From Gamarada debralockiae (Eukaryota > Ascomycota > Leotiomycetes > Helotiales > Hyphodiscaceae): DNA of 64,000 nucleotides. Where the stretch lies: contig NXFV01001565.1 in NCBI GenBank assembly GCA_002803225.1, forward strand, positions 62,001 to 126,000. The letters run 5' to 3'. Of this stretch, positions 33,832-45,729 are shown piece by piece. The position numbers were made by a program, and so were the translations under genes. Positions within the stretch are counted from its first letter, which is position 1. Each line of letters starts with the position of its first letter. The notes below the pieces were generated by a model. It searched no databases, was not told where the DNA came from, and saw nothing but the letters and a program-made list of their open reading frames with translations.

Positions 33832-36800
33832 TATAATCCTTCTATCCAAATTCTCTTAAGTGATTCTTCGGAAAATGGCTTGAGCTGCAGGTGCAAATTT
33901 TTGCTCCCGAATTTTGAGTTGTTGAGCCCGCTTCGGTAGTTGACGAACAAGACATCAATCTTTCGATTTCAAAATGTCAAAAGGCCCTCTTGGGGACGCA
34001 AAGATTTACCCATTCTGATTGAGCAGGTGATTCCAGGGGGGCAACAGAGATATCTTTTAGCAATCCGACGAGTTCCTTTTTCAAACACTGCGATAGATTC
34101 AACGGTTAAGAGGCCTCGTTCTCCTGGGAGGTCTTTCCCAAAGTGGGTTTCTCTTGTTGTCTATATCACACTTTCTCCTGCCTCCTGCATCTCTCTTCGC
34201 CTTACTCTCACAATCATTCAAGAGCATTCAGCCTTCAAAGCCCTGCTCCCATTCACCCAACAACTCCACCTTAGTCGCCTCTTTAACCGTTAATGAAACC
34301 TTCGACTTTATCGGGCACATCAAGAGTAAATCACTCAATTGGTTTCAGCGTTCCGCCAACATTCTCCCAACTCAATACCGTCCCACTCAAATATCCTATC
34401 CTGAGCAGATTTCGACATATCTTATCTCTAATATCGCCTTTCCAATCACTCAATTCGGACTGCGCTTTAATACAACAGACACTCGCTCCTATATTCTTCA
34501 ATCTCTCATCTACAGTCAACGATTCAACACACCACTAAAATAGCCGAATCTCTAGTCTTCAACTCATTATTGAATCGCCTCTTACATTCAATCGCTTCAG
34601 TCTCTAATATTTCATTCAATATTAACGATTTGCATACAGTCGAGTCTTCAATCACCAATTTACAAGGACGTCATATACTTACTCTCACTATCTAGTATTC
34701 AATCTCCCATTCAAGACAAACCATTCAACTTGACTCAAGATCAACAACCCAATCATGGCGTCCACGACCTCCCCTACGACCTCCCCTACGACCTCCCCCG
34801 CGGCGGTCTTCCCCTCGCCACACCCTCATGGTACGAAAACCGAGACGCGAACAACGTCCCGCGCCCAATTACAATAACCAGCCGCACCCTCTTCTTCCAA
34901 TGCTTCAACATCTCAATCGTCAATGAGAACAGCCACCGCCTGCATCAAAGAACTTCTCCGCATCGACTTCTACAAACAGAGCTTTACCACTCATGCCTCC
35001 TACATAGCATTGTGGACCATCAAAGACACTCTCAAAGCAGAGTTTCCCTTTATGAAGCATATCAGTGTTCCTGGGTGGTGGACTTACGACGCCTTACGGA
35101 TGTGACTGAGAATCACGGCTGATTTGATGAAGAAACACCCTTCCCAGTACGTATATTCAATGTTTTTGATCATATCTCAATCATTCACTCAACCTGAATT
35201 ATTGAAATTAACGTGAAGAGACTTATCCGCGGTGCCTCTCTAGCCAAGAAAAAGTCGATCTAGCCGCGGTGTCGCCAAACCCAGAAAGCCCAGATGTCTC
35301 TTTTTAAACACTGCTCCTTTATCACAATGGTCCGAGACTCCCATCGCTCCACTGCAGTCCCATTGATTGGCCTTATCCGTGACGGCGGTAGCTGGTGATG
35401 GTAAGAGTGATCTCGAGACGAGAGATTTTGATGGTACGAAACGGGTGGGTATTCTGCAAGACGAGCTCCACCTGGATAAGTGATCGGTTGGTATTATTCA
35501 GTCGTTCATGGTGATTCAGCGATCGATGTGGAGATTACGAGTAATGCCCACTTGAGGAATGCAGCTATTTGTCAGCGCACTCTGGGAAGCTACGCGTTTG
35601 TTTTAGAAGTCGTCCGTCAGGTACGTCTTCGTTGAGTTTCTTTTGATCGAGGAGTTGAGACTGGTGAATGTTTAGATTATGCCAGAGATTGAGATTCAGG
35701 ACGGGAATGCTGATCATGAGGAGTGTCCTCCGTGGAGTCGATGTCGCCTCAACGTACTCTGAGTAGGTAGGTTGAGTGAGCGGCATGAATCTTCAGATCA
35801 GGTGAAGAATTCAAATATTGCCAATAGGAGGTAGTGGATGGTGTTGTGATGCCTTGATTTTGCGTTGATTTTCACCACGGACATTTGCTCTTCATAATAG
35901 ATACCACTTGCGTTGATTTTTATCATACACAGCATATCTGCGTTGACTTTCTATCTACCATACTTCTCAGCATATAGAATTAATCACTCAATCCAATCCA
36001 GGTCTTATCAAGACCCCAGAAACTGAAATACAGACAAACAAACACTCTGTCCTCCCTCATCAAACAGTTCTCACCCTCTCTCCCCAGACTTCACTTCCCA
36101 TCAGGGGCTCGCTCGCTTATCCCAACCCACCGCCCAACCCCCCTCCCAATGTATCATATATAAACCACCCCTCAACACTATGATTTATATACAAAGTCGG
36201 AATTTATATGTAAAGTATATCTTTAGCAAATGCAACTGCAAAGCATCACGGGTATAAGGTGCGCTCTATCTATTTACTAGGGAAACGCCACTAAATCGCG
36301 ATAGCCGAGCCCTCTCGTCGATAATACGGGACAGGCCTATAGGGGGCAAGAAAATATGCCTGTCCGGAGCCGTTCTGGCAGTCCACTCTACGGGTTGGAC
36401 GCGGGCCGGCACGTAAAAGTAGGGTGCAGCCTTCTCCTCCGGATGCGCAGCATCTACGCGCCCATCGGGCTCCTCGCGCTCCTGCCTGCTGGCGCATCTC
36501 CTTCGTCCGCAGCATCTACGAATTACTCTCGATTCGTAGCAACAATTATATCTAACTGTCCGTCTGATCGTTCTCGGCAGGCTCGAAGTAACTGCTCCCG
36601 GTGCCGCACTTTACAGCCTGCGGCTCACACGAAACCTTCGAAATTGGAATTCAATAGAAAGACGTGATAGGCGGTCAGTAGAATCGATAAAGTTTTAAGT
36701 AGTGCACGGTCACAGTAGCAGTAACATCAATGAACAGGCGATAAAGACTCCAGAACTGTCCGTTGGGGTTATATGAAATGCTGCAGAGAGAAAATGTTAA

Positions 36801-37008
36801 ATTTGTCAGTTCTGCAACCCCTAATCGAGACTGGGTATATAGCCAGCGATCCCCTCCTGTATTCTAGAAGAGTAAGGACTTGATAATCGACCAATCAGAG
36901 CACTAAAAACATCATTAAACCTGTGTTGTAAAATGAGGACGCGAAACGATTGCAAATTCTAATTACCTACGCAACATTGGCCCCTTCCCTCCTTTCCAAC
37001 CAGTTTCC
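33832..37008. other. Long gene-poor stretch
   Basis: No gene is supported. Features seen: CTCAATC-type A/C/T-rich sequence (34150-34700); a 12-bp minisatellite of three units around 34765-34799; and a short frame at 34923-35105 (60 codons, ending FPFMKHISVPGWWTYDALRM) that could be the relic of a small gene. There is also a conspicuously G/C-rich island at 36290-36530 with an 8-bp inverted repeat (36329-36336 / 36358-36365) and two copies of GCAGCATCTACG. Confidence 0.4.
34765..34799 (+). repeat. 12-bp minisatellite, about three units
   Basis: The unit CGACCTCCCCTA is repeated in tandem; the third copy ends in a longer C run. In one frame it reads repeated TSPT. Confidence 0.7.
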
Positions 37009-39113
37009 CTATTGGTTGGAAGTTTTGGAAGTGATATTGCTGACAAGACTAGTGTTTGAGGATATAAACTCTGCCCAGAATTTTTCCGGCGCTCTCTGAA
37101 TGAATGGAGATCGATCTAACTTCAGTTCCCGGGAACCAACCCAACGCAATGCCTCCAGGTCAACCGCCCAACACAAATTTACGGAACCATCTTGTTGGAA
37201 GTTTGGCCGGCAAGCCAACAGATCCTCTCCAGGCCGTGCAACCTCGGCTGCGAAGGAGCAGTCGTCTTTCAAGACAACCATAACCTCCAAATCTAGCTGA
37301 GATAGAGAGGCAGGCGCGCCTCTTGCATCCCCGATGGACGGTGGTACTAGCAGCGATGTCCATTCTAACTTACTCTCGAAGTCTGGACCCTCAAACCACG
37401 TCACCTTCTCTGTGTTTCGTCCTGGGGAGACTGATATGCGTTTTATGACATCGGTTTGCGAGAAAGTCATCTCGAACTGGCACTCGCTGTACCTGGGTGG
37501 GCCTTTCAGGACCTTGGGCCTGCGGCCCGAGGTGGAGATAGGCTGGCCTTCGGCTGAGATAGCGACTGAGATAGGCTGGGACGCGGCTGAGATAGGCTGG
37601 GGATTGGTTGCGCCAACCTCAATCCTGAGGGACCGTGTCGGGCCAACAATCCTGTCCATTGCGCTTTGCCTTGTTTCATTCAAGCTTCTCACTCTGCCCG
37701 TGTGTTCTGTGTCTTTAGTAACTTCTGTTAGGAAATTGAGGATATCCTCTGGTTGAGATTGCTATGGTATATACATCAGCTAGTAATAGGGAGATTCACC
37801 GTACTGGACTTATCATACCTGTATAACCCGCCAATATCGATACGACTCCACCGAAGCTGTCCAATCCGAAATACTACGAACAAATAAAGTTGGAGAGCCC
37901 AACTAACATTCAACAAGGTAGGTGGAGATTTACCTAGCAGCCAACAATGCATTCCCACCTTGTGTATGAATAGTCGTTCGTGTTGTAGTTTCTGCAGAGA
38001 CCCGTCGCTCAGAAGTTCCTACGCTTTTACCCCTGTTGCCTCGAAGATCTAAGCCAGCAGCTGCGGTCGTAAGTGTTGCGGTGAGCTGCTTTCGAACCTC
38101 CCGCTTCGCCTCTGAGACCTTGGACTCATCGGCACTATTAACTTCTTGTGTTGTGCATAGACGGCCTCCTAAAGTAATTTTCGTAGCAATGATGTCCCCT
38201 ATGCACGTAATGAGCTAAGAAGTGCAATCAAGGATAGGAAATGGGAAGATATAGTTTACCAAATCGTGCAAAGAATTTCTTGAGGAACTCCTCCTTCTCT
38301 TTCTCGGTGTTTGCTTCTGTTTTTAACAGGAAAGTTTTGCAGGCTTCAGACAGCTGAAGGGTTTCTGGTTCCAGGTAAATGATCACACGAGGAAACTGCC
38401 AACCAGTCAGGATTGAGCTTGCCAGGCGAAGTGCCATGAGTGATGAGCTAGAGCATACATTATAGAATCCGTGGACGGTAATAGTCTTATCCTTCTCTGC
38501 GACAGTCTCGCTGGTTTCTTTTTGCTTACTGACTTCCACACCAAGGCCAAACGTGACGCCGTTCGCGCCAGCTGATCTATTTCAGTTATTTAGCTTTAGT
38601 CAGGAACGAACGAAAGGTTCCACGTACAGCGCAGATCGAATTCCGGATTCAGAGAATGCCTTCAATACCATTTCCCTTTCAATACTTGTTGAGGACTCCT
38701 GCGTTTCGGTGTAACTGTCATCATAGACTTCGAACTCAGGCTTCGCATCTTTTAAAGTCACAGCTTGCAATAATCAGCCTTCCCTGAAATGGGCGGAAGC
38801 ATGGCAATGAAAACTAACCAGCTCGAGGTGCACGGTTAATGTGCAGATTGCCATCAACTTGTTGGCCTTTCCAAGCTCTCAAAGCATTAGATGCATTTCT
38901 GATGAATATTAGTAGCTAGGGCGTTGGATGCTTTTTATATAATGGAACTCACAAAACATCGGCCCAATGATTCGTCTCCAGGTCGTTGGCGTGAGTTGGT
39001 GATATTTCGGTAGTTGAAGCGATTACAGCAACCTTATCTGGGCTCGTGGCTATACTTGGGAAGTTTGGAGGCAGGATGATAAAGGCTGGAAGGCTGCTGC
39101 TTGAAGTAGCCAT
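37009..39113 (-). CDS. MACPF (membrane attack complex/perforin) domain protein
   Basis: Seven exons: 39113-38953, 38898-38819, 38763-38628, 38576-38260, 38198-37934, 37873-37819 and 37761-37009. The phases agree throughout and give an intact frame of 588 codons. MACPF-family landmarks of the fungal type are GVTFGLGVEV, a Pro-Arg-containing strand before a YLEP segment, and FGDIIATKITLGGRL, the position of the signature strand. A Ser/Thr-rich helical insert, TQGGNALLAAS and SYRYWRVIQ follow. No signal peptide is visible, so the route to the membrane is unclear. The C-terminal ~250 residues are not recognised; they start with QSQPEDIL and contain four close copies of a Q/V-P/A-I-S word. MACPF proteins can form pores after oligomerising, but many fungal members are uncharacterised and need not be toxic. 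No breaks or frameshifts were seen. Confidence 0.82.
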
Positions 39114-39997
39114 CGCTTAGGCGATAGTGATAAAGACCTAAAAGATTAAGAGATGAAATTGATTGAATAACGCATAAAGATTAAGTGTGGTGAGGAGTTT
39201 ACGTATAAGGCCGAGCTGAGCTCCAACTGCAGGGTAGAAGCGCGCGGTTATCATTGATTTGATTTGATTTGATTTGATTTGATTTATTCCTATTGGCTGA
39301 CCCTATGTAGCCCCACTCCTGGCTGACCAGAGCCTGGTTTCCAGTGCATCACCACTCTTGGAATTCAGGAAGAGTACTCGAGAACTGCAACTAATGGCTG
39401 CTTAGCATCACACAACGATACTACACTGGGAGAAACCAGTAATGAGTCCTTTCCGAGAATGAGTACCAAAAGTATTATTTAGAAGTCATTCATTACCGTA
39501 TCCCTTTCCCCTCCAACGCCAAAGTCTACACCAGGTATCTCCCGTCCCTAGTTTCATGTTATTCCGCCATAACCACACCTCTGGAAACGAAATTAAAAGA
39601 ACAGTACTCGCTATTCGTCATGGGCCCTCCCTGCCTCGCCGATCAAGTCAAACCTCGCATTCATGGTCTTCTATACCACTGCATTGCCCTGGCACTCAAG
39701 GGATAATCACGCACTTGGGGACCATAGCTTTTATCGTCATCCGCATCGCCGTATGGCTTGGGGTTCCAAGAGGAAGGGAACCTAGTTGGCTACTGGCCGG
39801 TGGACTGTGTAATTTGTGAATTTTGCTAATTTCACTTGGTGAAGTAGTAAGGAACGATAAGATATATGGTGGCAGCTTGGTCGAGAAGATGGAAGCGAAG
39901 TTGTGCGAGGGCGACGTTATGATTTGAAACGCTTCGCTGAAAGATTGTGTATGCTTGGTGATAGCAGATATGTACATATGCTGCATGCTTCCCGTAT
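39114..39997. other. Upstream region of the MACPF gene and 3' region of the carboxylesterase gene
   Basis: No gene is seen. It holds a (GATTT)6 microsatellite at 39256-39285. Confidence 0.45.
39256..39285 (+). repeat. Microsatellite (GATTT)6
   Basis: Six uninterrupted GATTT units about 145 bp upstream of the MACPF start codon. Likely variable in length between strains. Confidence 0.9.
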
Positions 39998-41907
39998 CTA
40001 TAGTTCAAATAACTCCGTCCGATCCCACCAATATTGACACTCTCCAACCGCGTACGTATCATCCGCAACCTTCACCGCCGTCCCTACGCTATCGCCACCA
40101 GCAATCTCATCATTGCCCTCCCCCAACACAACCACCTTTCCTACCCTTCCAGGCTTATACACCGGCCAAATCGGTCGTTTCGGGAATCTCCCCTTAACCT
40201 TATTTGGATCGCCCGTGGTAATAAAGCTCGTCCAATACGCATGCATCGATCCCGTCACCTCATCAATCGTATCCGAAATATCTCTTACTTCCTGATTGTA
40301 CGTCGGAAATGCGTTATGGGTCCCATGATCCGCTCCACCCTTCACGCTGCTGTTTACAGCGAAGTGGTAAAGGTAGACAGGCACGTCGCTGATTCCAGCG
40401 AAGTGCCCGGTAAGTCGCACTGGGCACGTATACGCGAAATGGCCGTATGCTTGCTCCATCCTTTTGAATTGAGATCCAAGATCTTTCCTCGTCTCCTTGT
40501 ACTTTGATGATGAATGGATCAGTGGATCGGGATACACTTCGTTTAGCTTCGCCAGGTCTTTGTCTGAAAAGGAAGGAAGTAGCGTTCGGAAGAACTTCGT
40601 GAACTGCTTGCCCGTTACTGAGCTGGCAGGTACAAACCTAGCGCCTTCATTCGTATTGAACCCAGTCAGGATCGGGACCTTGTGCCACTTTCCGGCACGC
40701 CATGCGTCGATGGGAGCCTCTTCGATGAAGCCGCCAGGCCCTTCAATAACAGGCTGGAAAGGCCATCGGACGGAGGGGTCGTAGTAGTTGAAAAGGGCCT
40801 CGGAGGCTTCTTTGATTTCATTTGAGGTTAGATAGCGCAGGGCTTGCATAACGTGCTCATCGTGAATGTCTTCGCAGCCCAGCCTGGTGAGGAAGTCGTG
40901 GAACTGCTTCTCGTGGAGGGCGTTGCTGGGGGTGTAGACGGCGCGGGCTGTTGGAGCGCCGCTTTCGATGATTGCTTTGTGGAAGGGTGGTGGTTTGGAG
41001 GGGTTGTGCATTAGGTGATGTCCTATCTGTTACGTTATGAGCTTCCATTCGAGAGGGTGTGATGTACACGTGATACAGGAGAGATGAGGGCATGATCTGG
41101 GCTTCCAGAGACTGCAAGAGGCTGAGTATTGAGGCCAGTATAATCCAAGCATTCTAACCAATTGCCGATAAAAGGGATGGGAGGATAACATACCGAATGT
41201 GCTCCAGCACTAGACCCCATGAGCGTAACATCATTCGGATCACCCCCAAACTCAGCAATATTCTCCTGAACCCATTCCAGCAAAAGCGCTTGATCCTTCA
41301 ACCCAGCATTCAGAAGCCCTTCTTTGGCCGTCAAACTCGAAGGTAAGAACCCAAGAGCACCAACACGATAGTTGAAGCTCAACCCAATGAACGGCTCCGC
41401 AGACCACGCAACCATATTGGCGATCTGTCTGCTGTGGCCAGCTCCAAAGTTAAACGCACCGCCATAGATATGCACCAAAACAGGCAACTTCTTTCCTTTT
41501 GGCCTTTTCTTCGGTCGATAAATATTAAGATTCAAACAATCCTCACTCATCGGCGTCCCATCCGGATTACCCGCAGGACATCGATTTCCATACTCCTTCG
41601 CCTCAAACGTACCCTTCGAAGCATTTACAGGAAGCGGCTCTCTAAATCTTCTTTCACCAGCCGTAGACTGTCCATACGGAACTCCAAGAAATTGTTCAAG
41701 AACCTGGGGAAAACTTCCTTCGACTTCAAACCCCACATACGTTCCTTGGCGCAGCTTGGCTTTGGGTCTTGGCCCGCTGATAATCGACATCGAAGTCAGG
41801 GTTCTTTCCCCAGAGGAACGCAAGAGCCAGCAACCCAGAAGGGCGATGGTGAGCACGAATAGCACGCCGATGCGCCCTAGACGTCTATGTAAGGCTGTGG
41901 TCGCCAT
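39998..41907 (-). CDS. Type-B carboxylesterase/lipase with N-terminal signal anchor
   Basis: Two exons: 41907-41194 and 41026-39998, an intact 580-residue frame. The intron ends GTAACAG, restoring AHS-IGHHLMHN. The N-terminus is MATTALHRRLGRIGVLFVLT followed by a hydrophobic run (ALLGCWLL), i.e. a signal anchor or uncleaved signal, so the enzyme is probably in the secretory pathway. Family motifs: FLGVPYGQSTAGERRFREP, SEDCLNLNIY, oxyanion region HIYGGAFNFGAG, FNYRVGALGFL, nucleophile elbow GSSAG (Ser near 233), a glutamate in GFNTNEGARF, and a histidine in GADHGTHNAF. The length is usual for the alpha/beta-hydrolase COesterase family (about 500-600). It hydrolyses carboxyl esters; the substrate cannot be told. 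No operon-like partner is seen. Confidence 0.9.
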
Positions 41908-42770
41908 GTTGATTTATCCGCGCGTGAGGGCACGCGTCACTCAGTCACCGTGTTTCCTACAGGGTTGAAGCGTGATGTTCTTCGTAAATTTAATCCGAGG
42001 TATCATGATGAGCTTGTCGTTCATGGTCTGGATTTTTGGGGAGATATCATGGTGTTGAGAGGTCCTGCGGATAATTAGATGTTTCGGGATGGAGGTCGAC
42101 TACATCTTCTTGCAAACCCTGATAGGACCCCTGGAAAGTGCAGGTCACGTGCCTAGGGTTGACGTTGCTCTCCCCAGCTGATGAGTCTCCTCAAGAGCCA
42201 TAAGGAGAAGGGAGCTTTTACCATGATGCTCGATTAGTCAATCTGCCGTCTCGTTGTTCAATTGAATGTGAAATCGTTATTGTATTTTTGTTTCATTTGG
42301 ATAACTACAAGTGACCCATGAATCAAGCGTCCTAGTGATAGCTCAATAGAATGGCCGTTTTAAAAATACAAATGCACCGTCTCCATAACACTAACCAACT
42401 GCCTTCCTGGTAGAGGCAAAAAGAAAGACGAACTCCTGATACTCTACTCCTGCAAAGCAAAAGGGTATTGAACGAAAGCAGAGAACTCCTAACGCATGTG
42501 CTTCCTGTCCCCCCTGATGAATGAAAGAAGAAAAAATGGTGAATAAAAAGTCCACGAAACCCATACAACGAAACTCCCCACAATCAATGTCGCCAGCAGC
42601 GTTCAATCAATCATCCACCGGAGCCCAATCATACGGCCAAAAGTATTGACGAAAGAGTGAAGCCAATATCCAGATACTCCAACCAAGATACTCGAATGAC
42701 GTCCAAGATTTGACCTAGACAATCTTTCCCAGAGAATGAAAAGGTACCAAGTTGATCTTACACCTTATCT
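41908..42770. other. Spacer between the carboxylesterase and the coiled-coil protein genes
   Basis: It holds the upstream region of the carboxylesterase (minus) and the 3' region of the next minus-strand gene. No gene is supported. Confidence 0.45.
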
Positions 42771-45146
42771 TCATGCCTTCAATCCCATCTGACCCCCACG
42801 TCCGTAACCAGCGCTCATTCCCTTGTCGCCTTCAGCCAACTTCTTCGCTCGCTGCTTCTCAGCCCATTCTCTGCTAGCCTGTCGTCCTCTCTCTGCAGCC
42901 TCCTCTCTGGAACGCTTGGCAGCAGCCTCACGCTCTCTCTTCTCTCTCTCAATATCTTCAGCCAGTCTTTGGTCTCGGTTATAAATCTCCTTGGCACGCT
43001 GGCGTTGAACTTGCACCTCAGTAGCAGAGACAGTACGCTGCATGGCGAGACCGCTCATTGAAGGACCGTGGAACTTAGTCGATGGCTTGCGTTCAAGAGG
43101 GGCTGGAGGAGCTGGTGCACGTGGTGCCGATGTATTTGCCACTATGTTGTTAAGTTCCAGAATGGAAGGACGGTGAGCTCCGACGTTCATCGAACTTCTC
43201 TTTGAATCTGTCAAGTTTCCGTCTCCCATGCTCTCAATGCCAATCTTACTCTGTCGTGCTCGGCTTGCAACTGTGTCTCGAAGATTTGAAATGGTACTCT
43301 TCCTGACTGGCTTTGCTTTGAACTCTCGTCTCTTCCGCTCTTCTTCCTCTTGCGCCTTCAATTTCGCTTCGTGTGCCTCTCTCTTCTTTCGTGACAAGGC
43401 CTCGCCGGGAAGCTCGAAGGCTGGCTTCGTAAGTGGCTTAGTCGACTTGACGCTGGGACCAGAGCATTGCCGGGCAGTATAAAAGCTGTCCTCGCTAGAC
43501 TCACGTTGAGCCAGACGATGCTCACGCTGCTCCTTTAACTTTCGTGATATAGCCTCACCAGGAAGTTCAAAATTGATTGGGCGTGTAACTGGTTTTGTCG
43601 ACTTAACCGGCTCTTTGGGAGGAAGAAGACTAGTCGGACGTTTAATAGTGGCTGTCTTCGTTGTCGGAACGCTCTTCTGTACCTCGTCGTGAATGCTGCT
43701 TGTCTCGCTAGATTCAGACGGCTTGAACGTCATGGAGATGGCTTTCTTGATGATCGATGTATGCTTTGGAGCTGATGGCTTAACGCGCATGGATGCGTAG
43801 CCAGCCTTGACCGGCGGTTGCTTGGCCGTCTTCGGACCAGAGAGGGGCTTGGTGCCAATGACAGCAGATTGTTTGGCTGGCTGTCCCTTGCTCTTCTGTC
43901 GAGTCTTCTCCGGTGAAACCATTCTCTCCGCCATTGCAGCCTCGTGAAGAGCCTCCTCAACTTCTTCCATTTGATCAAGAGCTTCGACAGAATCCTCAAT
44001 TCGAGAGACTTGCTTGGCGGGCGATCTGCTGGTGATTTGCTGAAGAAAGGAGTCTTCATCTTCATCGTCTGTCTGGACTGCAACTTTCTCTTTGATGGGA
44101 CTAGCTGCTGACTTTGCCGGACTCTGCGAGGGCCGGGTTCTTCTAAGTTCGAGAGAATCTCTATGCCCAGAGACTGGTTTTGCGGGCGATCGGGAAGTGA
44201 TTTGTTCCACAAAGGAGTCTTCATTTCCATCATCTGTTTGGGTTTTGGCGGATCCAGGGGCTAGCTTTGCTAGACACTGAGTTGCTTGATGGCCCTTAAC
44301 ATTCTCCTTCAACTCGCTTGGCTCTGTTTCCAACAAGACAGTCTCAACTGCACCCTTAGATTCTGTAGTCTCCTGGTTGATGGGTTCTCTCGATGCCTTC
44401 TTGAGTGCTTCCTCCGCTAAAAATCGATAGCCGTTAGCCGTACGTCCTGATCTTGATAGCGCAGAAACCGAGTTGTTGAAGCTTCGAGATGGTCCAGCAG
44501 GCCGACCGGCAAAGAGAGACGTGACGAAGTCTATCTCTCGGTGCTGTTCAGCCAATGGAGGATCACTCTTCCCACCCAATATACTCGCTAATAAATCATC
44601 ATACGAACCTTCCTGAGCCTTTGCCTGACGACGGGTAGTGCGTGCAGCTGGCTGTATCGTTTGCTCCGTAGCCTCGGCCACCTTGGCATTTGTAACGGGT
44701 TCCGAGGCTTGGGGCTGCTTCGTCGAATCCTCCGTATTTACTAGGACATTTTCTTCTGCGTTCGTTAGATCGCTACACAGACTCAATCGGTTCGTACGGG
44801 ACACCAAACTACCTTCACTGTTTCTCCGCCTATCAGCTCTGGAAAGAACGCCATTGCTCTCGACAATGTGTGCGTCCTCAGACTCCTGTTGGACATTGGC
44901 CTTCCTCTTGGTCTTGCCCCTTTTGTTCTTCTTCGGGGCTCCAATGGCCACTCGATATGCGGTCTTTAAATCCTTCGTCTGAGTCTCCACGGAAACCTCT
45001 TCCTCAGGCATTGTGTTTCCTGCACCGTCTGCGAGAGGTTGAATCTGCGAACCTGCTTGGGACAATGGGGTAGTTTGGACTTCAGGAGTAAGAGCAGTGT
45101 TGTCTTCCGCGATTTCTACTTTCTTCGATCTGGTCGCCCGTGCCAT
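42771..45146 (-). CDS. Large disordered, charged, coiled-coil protein (unknown, probably nuclear)
   Basis: A single uninterrupted frame of 791 codons starting MARATRSKKVEIAEDNTAL. Most of it is low-complexity Ser/Thr/Lys/Glu sequence with basic clusters (KKNKRGKTKRK) that could be nuclear localisation signals. Internal duplications are visible: DSFVEQITSRSPAK and DSFLQQITSRSPAK; and KSTKP-V/L-T-x-P followed by FELPGEA-I/L-SRK and a charged helix. The C-terminus is a highly charged coiled coil (EREKREREAAAKRSREEAAE) ending GMSAGYGRGGQMGLKA. The repeated (F)ELPGEA and FKAKPVRKS segments faintly recall TPX2-type microtubule-binding modules, but I would not assign that. SRSPAK-type sites suggest phosphorylation by proline-directed kinases (inference). 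I recognise conserved fungal proteins with the same GYGRGGQMGLKA tail but no function. Confidence 0.7.
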   Translation of the reverse strand: MARATRSKKVEIAEDNTALTPEVQTTPLSQAGSQIQPLADGAGNTMPEEEVSVETQTKDLKTAYRVAIGAPKKNKRGKTKRKANVQQESEDAHIVESNGVLSRADRRRNSEGSLVSRTNRLSLCSDLTNAEENVLVNTEDSTKQPQASEPVTNAKVAEATEQTIQPAARTTRRQAKAQEGSYDDLLASILGGKSDPPLAEQHREIDFVTSLFAGRPAGPSRSFNNSVSALSRSGRTANGYRFLAEEALKKASREPINQETTESKGAVETVLLETEPSELKENVKGHQATQCLAKLAPGSAKTQTDDGNEDSFVEQITSRSPAKPVSGHRDSLELRRTRPSQSPAKSAASPIKEKVAVQTDDEDEDSFLQQITSRSPAKQVSRIEDSVEALDQMEEVEEALHEAAMAERMVSPEKTRQKSKGQPAKQSAVIGTKPLSGPKTAKQPPVKAGYASMRVKPSAPKHTSIIKKAISMTFKPSESSETSSIHDEVQKSVPTTKTATIKRPTSLLPPKEPVKSTKPVTRPINFELPGEAISRKLKEQREHRLAQRESSEDSFYTARQCSGPSVKSTKPLTKPAFELPGEALSRKKREAHEAKLKAQEEEERKRREFKAKPVRKSTISNLRDTVASRARQSKIGIESMGDGNLTDSKRSSMNVGAHRPSILELNNIVANTSAPRAPAPPAPLERKPSTKFHGPSMSGLAMQRTVSATEVQVQRQRAKEIYNRDQRLAEDIEREKREREAAAKRSREEAAERGRQASREWAEKQRAKKLAEGDKGMSAGYGRGGQMGLKA

Positions 45147-45729
45147 ATTCGTTCTGATGCGACAGTCGCTGATTGCGCCTGAGTGAATCTTCTACGGCGC
45201 CTGTGTCTCGATTGTCGATAGCAAGGATTGCGAACGCAATTGTATGAGTATGAGCAACTTAGAGATGCTGAAGTGGGATGCAATTGACGAATCGTCAAAG
45301 CTCTTATCGATTGTTGTAAAGTGCGAGGATGTCCATGCGAGATGGTTTGATATGCAGTTTCCGTAAGGTTTCTGAGGCCAATCACCACGGCAACATAAAA
45401 ATGACCGGGGAGCGCGACCCTTTCGCGACCGCGTCACACGAGCATTTCATCATCTCAAGATTTCGAATCGCATTGCAATGAGATCTGGAGGAATAGGAAT
45501 AGGAGGGACGGTAAGGTATTTGGGACATTGCTACGGTATTTTAAAAGTCGTATGAGTGTTTGCGCCTTGGGTCCTTATTTACGTTGTGAGAAATGCACCT
45601 AATCAACCAAAACTACGATTCGTTTCCGCTCAGGGTATCAGGGAAAGAATCATCCCAATCAAAACGCCATTCTAATGCCCCAGCCAGTTTATCAATCGTT
45701 TTGACACCATATCCATTTATCCAAGTTCA
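45147..45729. other. Upstream region of the coiled-coil gene and 3' region of DAD2
   Basis: About 0.6 kb without a supported gene. Confidence 0.45.

Noticed and set aside
36356..36667. Apparent signal peptide (MRSIYAPIGLLALLPAGASP) in the G/C-rich island
   Set aside because: No conserved protein follows, no splice logic, and high G/C sequence easily yields Ala/Leu-rich frames.
37903..37933. A 31-nt intron in the MACPF gene ending at GTTAG
   Set aside because: Too short and it breaks the frame; the next acceptor (TTCGTAG at 37874) gives a 60-nt intron and restores the expected motif.
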